Shown: in pieces, positions 43,509-51,673 of the stretch | Position numbering within the stretch: position 1 is the stretch's first letter | Layout of the letters: the number at the start of each line of letters is the position of its first letter | Assembly (NCBI GenBank): GCA_965368585.1 | Contig: CBDUNM010000013.1 | Location: forward strand, 1 to 59,529 | DNA length: 59,529 bases | From: JARRQB01 sp965368585 | GTDB lineage: Bacteria > Pseudomonadota > Gammaproteobacteria > Chromatiales > Chromatiaceae | Direction: 5' to 3' | Position numbers and translations under genes: made by a program | The notes under the pieces: model-generated | Told to the model about the DNA's origin: nothing | The model's input: the letters and a program-made list of their open reading frames with translations, nothing else | Databases searched by the model: none

Positions 43509-43781
43509 ATGTATGCCGCCGCGGCTCTGGGGATACTCGTTGTGATGGCCCTCGCGCTGCTGCGCGCCTGTCTCGGGCCGACGGTTTACGACCGCATACT
43601 CGCGGTCAATATGTTCGGTACGAAAACGGTCCTGTTGATTGCCGTGTACGGGTTCTTGACCGGGCGGCCGGATTTTCTCGATATTGCGCTCGCCTATGCG
43701 CTGATCAATTTCATCGGGGTCATCGCCGTGCTCAAATTCGTGGAACGCGTCTTTAGGCCGCGGCCATCGGGGGAAACCTGA
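43509..43781 (+). CDS. mrpF: Mrp/Mnh antiporter subunit F
   Basis: A 90-residue three-helix subunit with the family core GPTVYDRILAVNMFGTKTV and DIALAYALINFIGVIAVLKF. It starts directly after the mrpE stop (TAAATG) and overlaps mrpG by one base. Its exact role in the complex is structural or in the sodium path; this is family knowledge rather than visible here. Confidence 0.93.
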   Translation: MYAAAALGILVVMALALLRACLGPTVYDRILAVNMFGTKTVLLIAVYGFLTGRPDFLDIALAYALINFIGVIAVLKFVERVFRPRPSGET

Positions 43782-44116
43782 TGGTGGAACTGGCTCTCGA
43801 CGCGGTAAGCATGCTGCTCCTGGTGGTGGGCACGCTATTGGGCATCACCGGCGCGGTGGGTATCTTTCGTTTCCCCGATTCCTACACCCGCCTGCATGCC
43901 GCTGGCGTGACCGATACGCTGTGCGCGGGAATGATACTTGCGGGACTCATGCTGCAAGCGGGCTTCACCCTGGTTACGCTCAAGCTCGCCTTCGTGTTGG
44001 CGTTTCTGTGGTTTACAAGCCCCGTGGCCAGTCATGCCGTGGCCCGTGCCGCGTTTCATAGCGGCGCACAGCCACCGCACCTCGACATCAACGGAGAAAA
44101 CCAATCGACACCCTGA
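43781..44116 (+). CDS. mrpG: Mrp/Mnh antiporter subunit G
   Basis: A 111-residue three-helix subunit with GAVGIFRFPDSYTRLHAAG and TLCAGMILAGLMLQ, the PhaG/MnhG signature. The C-terminus is soluble. It overlaps mrpF by one base. The stop lies 14 bases before the next usable TTG, but a GGAG inside its end suggests that the next gene may really begin within the mrpG tail. Confidence 0.93.
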   Translation: MVELALDAVSMLLLVVGTLLGITGAVGIFRFPDSYTRLHAAGVTDTLCAGMILAGLMLQAGFTLVTLKLAFVLAFLWFTSPVASHAVARAAFHSGAQPPHLDINGENQSTP

Positions 44117-44130
44117 TCGATATCGTTCTG

Positions 44131-44664
44131 TTGACTTTCCTGGCCATTACCGCGATCGCGATCGTACGCATACGCGATCTGTTTGCCGTGGTCATGCTCG
44201 GGAGCATGTACAGCCTGATATCGGCGGGTATATTCATCGTGCTGGACGCGGTGGACGTTGCCTTTACGGAAGCCGCGGTCGGCGCCGGCATATCGACGGT
44301 TTTGCTGCTCGGCACCCTCGCATTGACCGGGCCGCGTGAAGCCACGCCGGGTCATAGTCCCGTCCTGCCGCTCGCGGTCGTGTTCATGACCGGCGCAGTA
44401 TTGATATGGGCCACGCTCGATATGCCGCAGTTTGCGACGGCGGACGCCCCTATCCACCACCATGTCGCACCGCGCTACATCAACGACTCGCCACAGGAAA
44501 TCGGTGTGCCCAACATGGTCACTTCGGTGCTCGCCAGTTACCGTGGTTTCGATACCCTGGGGGAGGTGACCGTGATTTTTACCGCGGGTATCGGCGTCCT
44601 GGCCTTGTTGGGTGTGCGGCGGCGTAAAGGAGAGCAGCATGAAGGCCAGGATACCGAATCGTGA
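44131..44664 (+). CDS. MrpA C-terminal-like subunit (MbhD/DUF4040 plus MbhE domains)
   Basis: In canonical Mrp, MrpA carries these domains at its C-terminus; here they form a separate protein. Residues ~1-75 match MbhD/DUF4040 (RDLFAVVMLGSMYSLISAG, DAVDVAFTEAAVGAGISTVL). Residues ~85-165 match MbhE (HHHVAPRYINDSPQE, PNMVTSVLASYRGFDTLGE). TTG at 44131 gives 177 residues but truncates the first helix. The frame continues upstream to an ATC at 44104, which has GGAG 7 bases before it. That suggests a non-canonical start or a single-base change in ATG. It overlaps mrpB by 4 bases. Confidence 0.85.
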   Translation: MTFLAITAIAIVRIRDLFAVVMLGSMYSLISAGIFIVLDAVDVAFTEAAVGAGISTVLLLGTLALTGPREATPGHSPVLPLAVVFMTGAVLIWATLDMPQFATADAPIHHHVAPRYINDSPQEIGVPNMVTSVLASYRGFDTLGEVTVIFTAGIGVLALLGVRRRKGEQHEGQDTES

Positions 44665-45083
44665 AAGACCAACCCATACTGCCCGTCGTTGCCAAGTTTC
44701 TGATTCCATACATCCTGCTGTTTGCGCTGTATGTGCAGTTTCACGGCGATTTCGGTCCGGGCGGCGGTTTTCAGGCGGGTGTCATTTTCGCCGCGGGCAT
44801 CATACTTTACGCGCTGGCATTCGGCACCGACAAGGCCCTGGATCTGGTTAGTCCGAACATACTGCGCCCGTTGTCGGCGGTCGGTGTATTGCTCTTCGGC
44901 GGCGTCGGCGTGGCGGCCATGCTGAACGGCGGCGAATTCCTCAATTACAGCGTGCTCGCTCACGATCAGGTGCACGGCCAGCACCTGGGCATTTTGCTTA
45001 TCGAACTGGGTGTCGGGATTACGGTCACCGCGGTCATGATCACGATTTACTTCGCGTTCGCCGGCAGGAACCGAAAACTTTGA
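44661..45083 (+). CDS. mrpB: Mrp/Mnh antiporter subunit B
   Basis: The 140-residue product (GTG start) has four membrane segments and the MnhB signature HGDFGPGGGFQAGVIFAAGIIL, then GGGEFLN-like MLNGGEFLNYS and LLIELGVGITVTAVMI. MrpB sits in the part of the complex thought to carry sodium. It overlaps its neighbours by 4 bases on both sides. Confidence 0.94.
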   Translation: MKDQPILPVVAKFLIPYILLFALYVQFHGDFGPGGGFQAGVIFAAGIILYALAFGTDKALDLVSPNILRPLSAVGVLLFGGVGVAAMLNGGEFLNYSVLAHDQVHGQHLGILLIELGVGITVTAVMITIYFAFAGRNRKL

Positions 45084-45433
45084 ACCTGCTCGGCCTGTAC
45101 AATTACTGGATCGTTATCTTTCTGATGATGGCGGGCTTTTACATCGTCATCGCGCGCGGCAACCTGGTCAAGAAGATCGTGGGCCTCAACGTATTTCAGA
45201 CCTCGGTCTTCGTGCTCTATATCTCCATGGGCAAGGCGCCGGGCGGCACGGCGCCGATTGTGACGCAAGGTGACGCGATTTATTCCAACCCGCTGCCCCA
45301 TGTGCTGATTCTGACCGCCATCGTGGTCGGGATCGCCACCACGGCGCTCGGACTCGCGCTGGTGGTGCGCATCAAAGAGGCCTACGGCACGATCGAGGAA
45401 GACGAGATCCACGCCAAGGACGACGATCTGTGA
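45080..45433 (+). CDS. mrpC: Mrp/Mnh antiporter subunit C (NuoK-like)
   Basis: The 117-residue product is homologous to NuoK: three membrane helices, with IVGLNVFQTSVFVLYISMG and DPLPHVLILTAIVVGIATTAL-like sequence (NPLPHVLILTAIVVGIATTAL region, residues ~72-95). The start is TTG inside the mrpB stop (TTGA). The C-terminus is acidic. Confidence 0.93.
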   Translation: MNLLGLYNYWIVIFLMMAGFYIVIARGNLVKKIVGLNVFQTSVFVLYISMGKAPGGTAPIVTQGDAIYSNPLPHVLILTAIVVGIATTALGLALVVRIKEAYGTIEEDEIHAKDDDL

Positions 45434-46914
45434 TGTGGGCCGCCCAATTGCCCGCGCTACAGGTGGTAGCGCCGCTACTGGCTGCGCCGGTTTGTCTGTT
45501 ACTGGGCCGCGGACGCGTGGCGTGGGCGTTTGCGACACTGGTCAGCTGGGCGTGCCTGGCAATGAGCGTTCTGCTGTTGGCCGAAGTTTGGGACGGCGAC
45601 ACGCTGCGCTACGAATTCGGCGGTTGGGAAGCCCCCTGGGGTATCGTCTACGTCGTCGACCGCCTCAGCACCTACGTGCTCCTGATCGTGTCTTCGATCG
45701 GCGCGGTGATCTTCCCCTATTCGTGGACCAGCATTCAACACGAGATCCCCGCCGAGCAGCACACGTTGTTTTACACCGCCATGCTGCTGTGCCTGGCCGG
45801 TCTGCTCGGGATCGTGATCACCGGTGACGCCTTCAACCTGTTCGTGTTGCTCGAGATATCGTCGCTGTCGACCTACACCCTGATCAGTCTTGGCAGGGAC
45901 CGAAGGGCGCTCACCGCGTCGTACCAGTATCTGATCATGGGCACCATCGGCGCCACCTTCATCCTGATCGGCGTCGGCCTGCTCTACATGCTGACCGGAA
46001 CGCTGAATATGGAGGACCTGGCCGTGCGCATCGGGCCGCTGGCGGATTCGCGCACCCTGCAAGCCGCGTTCGCCTTCATCCTGGTCGGGGTCGGCCTGAA
46101 GCTGGCGCTGTTTCCGCTGCATCTGTGGCTACCGAATGCCTACGCGTTCGCGCCGTCGGTGGTGGCCGCCTTTCTGGCGGCGACGGCCACCAAGGTGGCC
46201 GTTTACGTATTGATACGGTTCATCTTCACCGTGTTTGGCAAGGATTTCGGTTTCGACGCCATGCACGCGCACTGGATTCTGCTGCCGCTGGCGCTGGCGG
46301 GCATTTTTACCACCTCGCTGGTCGCGATATTCCAGCACGGTCTGAAGCGTATGCTGGCGTACTCGTCGGTCGCTCAGATTGGCTATATGATCCTGGGGAT
46401 CAGCATGGCGAGCGTGACCGGACTCACCGCCAGCCTGCTGCATTTGTTCAATCACGCACTGATGAAAGGGGCGCTGTTCCTTGCTCTGGGGGCCATTTAC
46501 TATCGCATTGGACCCACCGGAATCAAACGAATCGCGGGCTTGGGCCGTCAGATGCCCTGGACCATGGGCGCGGTGGTTGCCGGGGGCCTCAGTCTGATCG
46601 GCGTCCCGCTCACGGTCGGCTTCATCTCGAAATGGTATTTGATCCTCGGAGCCATCGAGAAAGGCTGGTGGCCGGTGGTGGTATTGATTCTGCTGGCATC
46701 CTTGATGGCGGTCATTTACATCTGGCGCATCGTCGAGGCCGCCTATTTCAAACAGCCGGCCGAAGGGGCGGCCCCAGCCAACGAGGCCCCGCTGGCCCTG
46801 GTGGTACCGACCTGGGTGCTGATCGCGGCGAACTTCTATTTCGGCATTGACACCCGTCTGACCGTGGGCACCGCCGACGCCATAGCGCGCAGCCTGTTTG
46901 GGGTCGCGCCATGA
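45430..46914 (+). CDS. mrpD: Mrp/Mnh antiporter subunit D (NuoN/NuoM-like)
   Basis: A 494-residue proton-channel subunit with about 14 membrane helices. It has the antiporter signature LALFPLHLWLPNAYAFAPS, with the key lysine just before it (GLKLALF), the broken-helix region LAATATKVAVYVLIRF, and LKRMLAYSSVAQIGYMILG. GTG at 45430 or ATG at 45433 could start it; both overlap the mrpC stop. It is closest to classic MrpD. Two further large paralogues follow. Confidence 0.92.
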   Translation: MMWAAQLPALQVVAPLLAAPVCLLLGRGRVAWAFATLVSWACLAMSVLLLAEVWDGDTLRYEFGGWEAPWGIVYVVDRLSTYVLLIVSSIGAVIFPYSWTSIQHEIPAEQHTLFYTAMLLCLAGLLGIVITGDAFNLFVLLEISSLSTYTLISLGRDRRALTASYQYLIMGTIGATFILIGVGLLYMLTGTLNMEDLAVRIGPLADSRTLQAAFAFILVGVGLKLALFPLHLWLPNAYAFAPSVVAAFLAATATKVAVYVLIRFIFTVFGKDFGFDAMHAHWILLPLALAGIFTTSLVAIFQHGLKRMLAYSSVAQIGYMILGISMASVTGLTASLLHLFNHALMKGALFLALGAIYYRIGPTGIKRIAGLGRQMPWTMGAVVAGGLSLIGVPLTVGFISKWYLILGAIEKGWWPVVVLILLASLMAVIYIWRIVEAAYFKQPAEGAAPANEAPLALVVPTWVLIAANFYFGIDTRLTVGTADAIARSLFGVAP

Positions 46915-48380
46915 TCGGGAGCGCGGAACAGGCCATCGTATTGGCGCTGCTGGTGCCGTTCATTGGCGCCCTCGGAATAGCACTCGCCCATCGCCGGCCG
47001 AACCTGCGCGAGGGCGTCACGCTGGTGACCGCGACCGCATTGCTGCTGACGGTGTTCAGCCTCGTGCCGTCAGTACTGGATGGCCAGCGGCCACAATTCG
47101 CCTTCGGCGAGATCGTGCCCGGACTAGCCATCGCCTTTCAAGTCGAACCGCTGGGCATGATCTTTGCCGGGATCGCCGCGTTGCTGTGGCCGATCAACTC
47201 GATTTATTCCATCGGCTACATGCGGGGGAACCACGAAGAACACCAGACCCGTTTTTACATCTGCTTCGCTGTTGCGCTAGGCGCGGCAATGGGCATAGCC
47301 TTTGCCGGCAATCTACTGACCCTATTTATCTTCTACGAAATACTGACTCTCTCCACCTACCCGCTGGTCACCCACAAAGGCCATCGCGAGGCGCGCTATG
47401 CGGGACGCGTCTACCTCGGGATTCTGCTGGTGACGTCGATCGGCCTGCTGTTTCCCGCCATTATCTGGACCTGGCACGCCGCCGGCACTCTGGACTTTAG
47501 TGTCGGCGGGATCCTGAGCGGCAAATTGCAGGGGCCGTTGCTCGCCGTGCTGCTGTTCCTGTTCATGTTCGGGATCGGTAAGGCGGCACTGATGCCCATC
47601 CACCGCTGGCTGCCGGCCGCGATGGTGGCCCCGACGCCGGTCAGTGCGCTGTTACATGCGGTAGCGGTTGTCAAAGCGGGTGTATTCAGCGTCGTGAAAG
47701 TCGTCGTCTATGTGTTCGGTATCGATCTGTTACGCGCCGAGCCGACGACGCACTGGCTGCTCTACGTGGCCGGTTTCACCATTATCGTCGCGTCGCTCGT
47801 GGCCCTGCGTCAGGATAACCTGAAACGCCGTTTGGCATACTCAACCGTCAGTCAGCTGTCCTATGTCGTGCTGGGGGCGGCGATACTGGCGCCGATATCC
47901 GCCATGGGGGCCGCATTGCATATCGCGGCGCACGCGTTCGGAAAGATCACCCTGTTTTTCGCCGCCGGCTCGATCTACACCGCCGCTCATAAGACGGAGA
48001 TCAGCGAGTTGAACGGCATTGGCAAACGTATGCCCTGGACCATGGGGGCCTTCACGGTCGGCGCGCTGTCGATGATCGGCGTACCGCCGGCGGCGGGTTT
48101 TGTCTCCAAGTGGTATATGCTGTTGGGCGCCTTTCAGACCGAACAATTCATCGCCGTCGGCGTGATCGTTCTGTCCACCTTGTTGAACGCCGCCTACTTC
48201 GTGCCCATCGTCTATGCCGCGTTCTTCAAGACGGAATCCGAGGCTGACGGACGGCACACTCATGGCGAAGCACCGCTGCCGATCGTCATCGCACTCACGG
48301 CCACGGCGATGCTCACCGTTGTTTTGTTCCTCTTCCCGGGCGTGCCCCTCGCACTCGCGCACCAGATGGTCGGGAATTGA
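46911..48380 (+). CDS. MrpA/NuoL-like proton-channel subunit
   Basis: A 489-residue polytopic subunit. Its signature GKAALMPIHRWLPAAMVAPTP-VSALLHA is of the NuoL/MrpA class (HxWLPxAM-x-PTPVSAL) rather than the MrpD class. It also has LWPINSIYSIGYMRG, FYEILTLSTYPLV and LKRRLAYSTVSQLSYVVLG. With the MbhD/MbhE-like protein at 44131 it would reconstitute a split MrpA. The start ATG overlaps the preceding stop. The histidine-rich loop near residue 440 (DGRHTHGEAP) is also visible. Confidence 0.88.
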   Translation: MIGSAEQAIVLALLVPFIGALGIALAHRRPNLREGVTLVTATALLLTVFSLVPSVLDGQRPQFAFGEIVPGLAIAFQVEPLGMIFAGIAALLWPINSIYSIGYMRGNHEEHQTRFYICFAVALGAAMGIAFAGNLLTLFIFYEILTLSTYPLVTHKGHREARYAGRVYLGILLVTSIGLLFPAIIWTWHAAGTLDFSVGGILSGKLQGPLLAVLLFLFMFGIGKAALMPIHRWLPAAMVAPTPVSALLHAVAVVKAGVFSVVKVVVYVFGIDLLRAEPTTHWLLYVAGFTIIVASLVALRQDNLKRRLAYSTVSQLSYVVLGAAILAPISAMGAALHIAAHAFGKITLFFAAGSIYTAAHKTEISELNGIGKRMPWTMGAFTVGALSMIGVPPAAGFVSKWYMLLGAFQTEQFIAVGVIVLSTLLNAAYFVPIVYAAFFKTESEADGRHTHGEAPLPIVIALTATAMLTVVLFLFPGVPLALAHQMVGN

Positions 48381-48419
48381 AGTGTCTGAATTACAGAAAA
48401 CGACGTCGGATGTCCCGCA

Positions 48420-48680
48420 ATGAGCGAGAAAAAACACTGGTTATACCGCGAAGAGAATCGGCTGAAGCTGTGGATGATCCAGATCGGAATTTTACTGCTT
48501 GCGTTGCTTCCCGAGTTTTTTGTACACCACCACCCCCATTTCGCAGACCAGGGATTCACCCTGGACGGGAGCTGGGGGTTCTTTGCCTGGTACGGCTTTC
48601 TCGCCTGTGCGGGCATGGTCGCAATGGCCAAGATTCTAGGTATCTTTTTGAAGCGCAAGGATACCTACTACGATGATTGA
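48420..48680 (+). CDS. Small membrane protein of unknown function within the Mrp operon
   Basis: An 86-residue product with two predicted membrane helices (about 18-34, MIQIGILLLALLPEFFV, and 54-74, FAWYGFLACAGMVAMAKIL). A short outer loop between them begins with a histidine cluster HHHPHF. The N-terminus is basic and the C-terminus (RKDTYYDD) is acidic. Its end overlaps the next ND-like gene by 8 bases, so it is translated with the complex. I do not recognise a named family. A role as an extra subunit or assembly factor is inferred from position. Confidence 0.8.
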   Translation: MSEKKHWLYREENRLKLWMIQIGILLLALLPEFFVHHHPHFADQGFTLDGSWGFFAWYGFLACAGMVAMAKILGIFLKRKDTYYDD

Positions 48681-50358
48681 CCTGGCTTTTTCTCCGGGAC
48701 TGATCCTGATTGCCGGCGCCTTTGTCATTCCGGCGCTGACCCCGAAGGCGCGCACGCCTTGGATCTTGATCCTGCCCCTGCTTACCTTGTTCGCCGTCTG
48801 GTACATGCCAGTCGGCAGTTCCGTATCACTCACCTTTCTGGACTACGCACTGGACCCGGTGCGCTCGACCCATGAGGGCCGGTTGTTCGCCACCATATTT
48901 TGCATCATGGCCTTCGCGGGCGGCCTGTACGCCGTCAAACAGGCCAGCGACCTCGAGCTCACGGCGGCCTTCGTGTATGCCGGTGCGGCGATCGGCGTCA
49001 CTTTTGCGGGCGACCTGATCACGCTGTTCGTGTTCTGGGAAATCATGGCCCTGGGTTCGACGGCCGTCATATGGGCCGCCGGCACGACGCAGTCTTACAA
49101 GGCCAGCCTCCGCTACCTTCTGATCCACCTGCTGGGCGGCGTGATCCTGATGTGCGGCATCGTTGCGCACGTGGCGGCGACCGGTTCCATCGCGTTCGGC
49201 AATATGTCGCCCGACAGTCTCGGCACCATCCTGATGCTGATCGGTTTTCTGTTCAATGCGGGAGCGCCCCCCCTGTCGGCCTGGATCCCGGACGCCTACC
49301 CGGAAGCGAGCCCCAGCGGAACGGTCTTCCTGTCGGCCTTTACCACCAAGACAGCGGTCTATGCCCTGCTGGTGGGATTCCCCGGTGCCGAAATACTGAT
49401 TTACGTCGGTCTTTATATGGTGTTCTACGGCATCATCTACGCGCTGCTGGAAAACGACATGCGGCGTATCCTGGCGTACAGCATCGTCAACCAGGTCGGG
49501 TTCATGGTGACCGCGATCGGCATAGGTACGCCGCTGGCGCTCAACGGGGCGGCCGCGCACGCCTTTGCCCATATCATCTACAAGGCGCTGTTACTGATGT
49601 CGGCGGGCAGCGTGTTGATGATGACCGGCAATCGCAAGTGCACGGACCTGGGGGGCCTGTTTCAAAGCATGCCGATCACCGCCTTCAACGGCATCATCGG
49701 GGCCCTGGCGATTTCGGCGTTTCCGTTCACCTCAGGCTTCGTGACCAAATCGCTGGAGACCTCGGCAGCGGCGAACGAAGGCATGGTCGTGGTCTGGATG
49801 CTGCTGCTCGCAGCCTCCGCCGGGGTATTTCTGCACGCGGGCATCAAGTTCCCCTGGTTTGTGTTTTTCCAGAAAGACTCGGGCCTGCGTCCGCCCGAGC
49901 CGCCGCCGAATATGCGTTACGCGATGTGGTTCTTTTCGTTTCTTTGTATCGCGCTGGGGGTTTTTCCCCAACCCCTGTACCTAATCCTGCCCTATCCGGT
50001 CGACTACCAACCGTACACCGTTGATCACTTGGTAACCCAATTCCAGATACTGCTGTTCGCGGGCTTCGCGTTTTTCGTGATGCTGAGCCAAATGAGACGG
50101 ACCCTCACCATCAGCCTGGATTTTGACTGGTTCTATCGTAAGTTCCTGAAACAAATAGGAAATGAGTTCACCGAAGAGACCAGCATGGCGCGGATCAATC
50201 TGGAGCTCAAGGCGCTGGCGAAGTTTCGGCGCCTGATCGATAATCTGTACGCACATCATGGCCCGCACGGGGTGCTCGCGCGCACCTGGCCCACGGGCAG
50301 CATGGTGCTGTGGGTGGCGGCGCTGCTCGCCCTGTCGCTGGTTGTCCACTACATCTAG
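48673..50358 (+). CDS. Third ND-like proton-channel subunit (MrpD/NuoN class)
   Basis: A 561-residue polytopic subunit with the channel signature APPLSAWIPDAYPEASPSGT, TTKTAVYALLVGF and MRRILAYSIVNQVGFMVTA. After the core of 13-14 helices it has a long amphipathic segment (about 485-535, FDWFYRKFLKQIGNEFTEE onward) and a final membrane helix, reminiscent of the NuoL lateral helix with its anchor. This is unusual for MrpD. It ends the operon; prk follows after 202 bases. Confidence 0.87.
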   Translation: MIDLAFSPGLILIAGAFVIPALTPKARTPWILILPLLTLFAVWYMPVGSSVSLTFLDYALDPVRSTHEGRLFATIFCIMAFAGGLYAVKQASDLELTAAFVYAGAAIGVTFAGDLITLFVFWEIMALGSTAVIWAAGTTQSYKASLRYLLIHLLGGVILMCGIVAHVAATGSIAFGNMSPDSLGTILMLIGFLFNAGAPPLSAWIPDAYPEASPSGTVFLSAFTTKTAVYALLVGFPGAEILIYVGLYMVFYGIIYALLENDMRRILAYSIVNQVGFMVTAIGIGTPLALNGAAAHAFAHIIYKALLLMSAGSVLMMTGNRKCTDLGGLFQSMPITAFNGIIGALAISAFPFTSGFVTKSLETSAAANEGMVVVWMLLLAASAGVFLHAGIKFPWFVFFQKDSGLRPPEPPPNMRYAMWFFSFLCIALGVFPQPLYLILPYPVDYQPYTVDHLVTQFQILLFAGFAFFVMLSQMRRTLTISLDFDWFYRKFLKQIGNEFTEETSMARINLELKALAKFRRLIDNLYAHHGPHGVLARTWPTGSMVLWVAALLALSLVVHYI

Positions 50359-50432
50359 CCGCCGCTGTCGGATAGCTTCTGACTTCCGTCAGTTCCGCTT
50401 CTTAACCGCCCTTATACTTAAACCGGTTGTGG

Positions 50433-50438
50433 TATAGT
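50433..50438 (+). promoter_or_regulatory. Probable -10 of the prk promoter
   Basis: TATAGT about 120 bases before prk, with a weak -35 (TTATAC near 50412, spacer about 15-16). The predicted start, near 50445, would place the strong hairpin at 50458-50500 inside the prk leader. Confidence 0.45.
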
Positions 50439-50457
50439 CCGGCGTTCCGCCGCTTGG

Positions 50458-50500
50458 GGGTATGGGCAAAGCGCTTTGCAGAGGCGCCTTGCCCATACCC
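50458..50500 (+). repeat. Strong hairpin in the prk leader
   Basis: GGGTATGGGCAA (50458-50469) pairs perfectly with TTGCCCATACCC (50489-50500). After one A-C mismatch an inner GCGC/GCGC extends the stem, around a 9-base loop. No T-run follows in either direction, so it is not a standard terminator. It may stabilise or regulate the prk message, or mark the end of the Mrp message. Confidence 0.7.
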
Positions 50501-50560
50501 GGGCAAACTAGCATGAAAAATATAATTCACTGAAATCAAGGCTTTTTTCGGAGGCTTACC

Positions 50561-51430
50561 ATGTCTAAGAAACATCCAATCGTTGCCGTGACCGGTTCGT
50601 CAGGCGCGGGCACTACCACCGTCAAACGTGCCTTCGAGCACATTTTCCTGCGCGAAGGGATCAACGCCGCCGTCATCGAGGGCGATAGCTTCCATCGCTA
50701 CGACCGCGCCGAAATGCGCGTCAAGGTCGCGGAAGAAACGATGAGTCATTTCGGCCCGGAGGCCAACGTGTTCGACAAGTTGGAGGAAACTTTCCGCACC
50801 TACGGCGAGACCGGTGGCGGCGAAAAACGTTATTACGTCCACAGTCCGGAAGAGGCCGAGATCCACAACAAACGGCTGAGCACCAACGTCCAACCGGGTC
50901 AGTTCACACCCTGGGAGAAAATTGAAGACGGTACGGACCTGTTGTTCTATGAAGGCCTGCACGGCATGGTGGTTACCGAAGATGCCAACGTGGCGCAACA
51001 CGTCGACCTGGGCGTGGGCGTGGTACCCATTGTCAACCTCGAGTGGATTCAAAAGATCCACCGCGACAACGCCGAGCGCGGTTACTCGCCCGAGGCCATC
51101 GTCGATACCATCCTGCGTCGTATGCCCGATTACATCAATCACGTGACGCCGCAGTTTTCGCGTACCGACATCAACTTTCAGCGCGTGGCGACGGTCGACA
51201 CCTCGAACCCGTTCATTACCCGTGATATTCCGACGCCCGACGAGAGCTTCGTTATCATTCGATTTGCGGATCCGAAGAAATTCAATATCCACTTCCCCGA
51301 TCTGCTCAGCATGATCCCAAACTCGTTTATGTCCCGGCGCAACAGTATGGTGGTCCCCGGCGGTAAAATGGGCTATTCGATGGAGATCATCCTCGGTCCG
51401 ATCATCGACGATATGATGGACGAACGTTAG
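50561..51430 (+). CDS. prk: Phosphoribulokinase, class I
   Basis: Prk phosphorylates ribulose 5-phosphate to the RuBisCO substrate ribulose 1,5-bisphosphate, a marker of the Calvin-Benson cycle. The 289-residue product has the P-loop GSSGAGTTTVK, the substrate region EGDSFHRYDR, FYEGLHGMV (Walker B) and RRMPDYINHVTPQFSRTDIN, all as in the octameric proteobacterial form. It has GGAGG 9 bases upstream of the ATG. No RuBisCO gene is in the window. It has its own terminator and stands between the Mrp operon and a FIST gene. Confidence 0.97.
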   Translation: MSKKHPIVAVTGSSGAGTTTVKRAFEHIFLREGINAAVIEGDSFHRYDRAEMRVKVAEETMSHFGPEANVFDKLEETFRTYGETGGGEKRYYVHSPEEAEIHNKRLSTNVQPGQFTPWEKIEDGTDLLFYEGLHGMVVTEDANVAQHVDLGVGVVPIVNLEWIQKIHRDNAERGYSPEAIVDTILRRMPDYINHVTPQFSRTDINFQRVATVDTSNPFITRDIPTPDESFVIIRFADPKKFNIHFPDLLSMIPNSFMSRRNSMVVPGGKMGYSMEIILGPIIDDMMDER

Positions 51431-51454
51431 ACGTCGCTCAAACGGCAACAAAAC

Positions 51455-51476
51455 GGCGGCCTCGGCCGCCTTTTTT
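51455..51476 (+). terminator. Rho-independent terminator after prk
   Basis: GGCGGC, loop CTCG, GCCGCC, then six T. It begins 25 bases after the prk stop; a textbook terminator. Confidence 0.9.
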
Positions 51477-51538
51477 GCATATAACGCCGCGGTTTCCGTT
51501 CTGTCCGGTCACGTGTCAGTATCGGCACGGCGCAAGCG

Positions 51539-51594
51539 CGCGCGATATTCGCTATATTGCGCGAGTAGGCACCCCGCCCGGCTGGCCGGGCGGG
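51539..51594 (+). promoter_or_regulatory. Two inverted repeats ahead of the FIST gene
   Basis: First, CGCGCGATAT (51539-51548) and ATATTGCGCG (51554-51563) match in 9 of 10 positions around a 5-base centre, which looks like a dimeric operator and includes a TATATT. Second, CCCGCCCGG (51573-51581) and CCGGGCGGG (51586-51594) form a perfect 9-base stem with a CTGG loop. Both lie within the 197-base gap before the FIST start. Confidence 0.5.
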
Positions 51595-51673
51595 ATCACG
51601 ACGCAACGCGGCCACGGGCGAGAAGATGCGTACCGGTTGCCGGGGGAATCCAGTTCGTAACGGGTATAGCACC

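Noticed and set aside
50458..50500. Calling the prk leader hairpin a terminator of the Mrp operon
   Set aside because: No T-run on either side, and a good -10 lies just before it.
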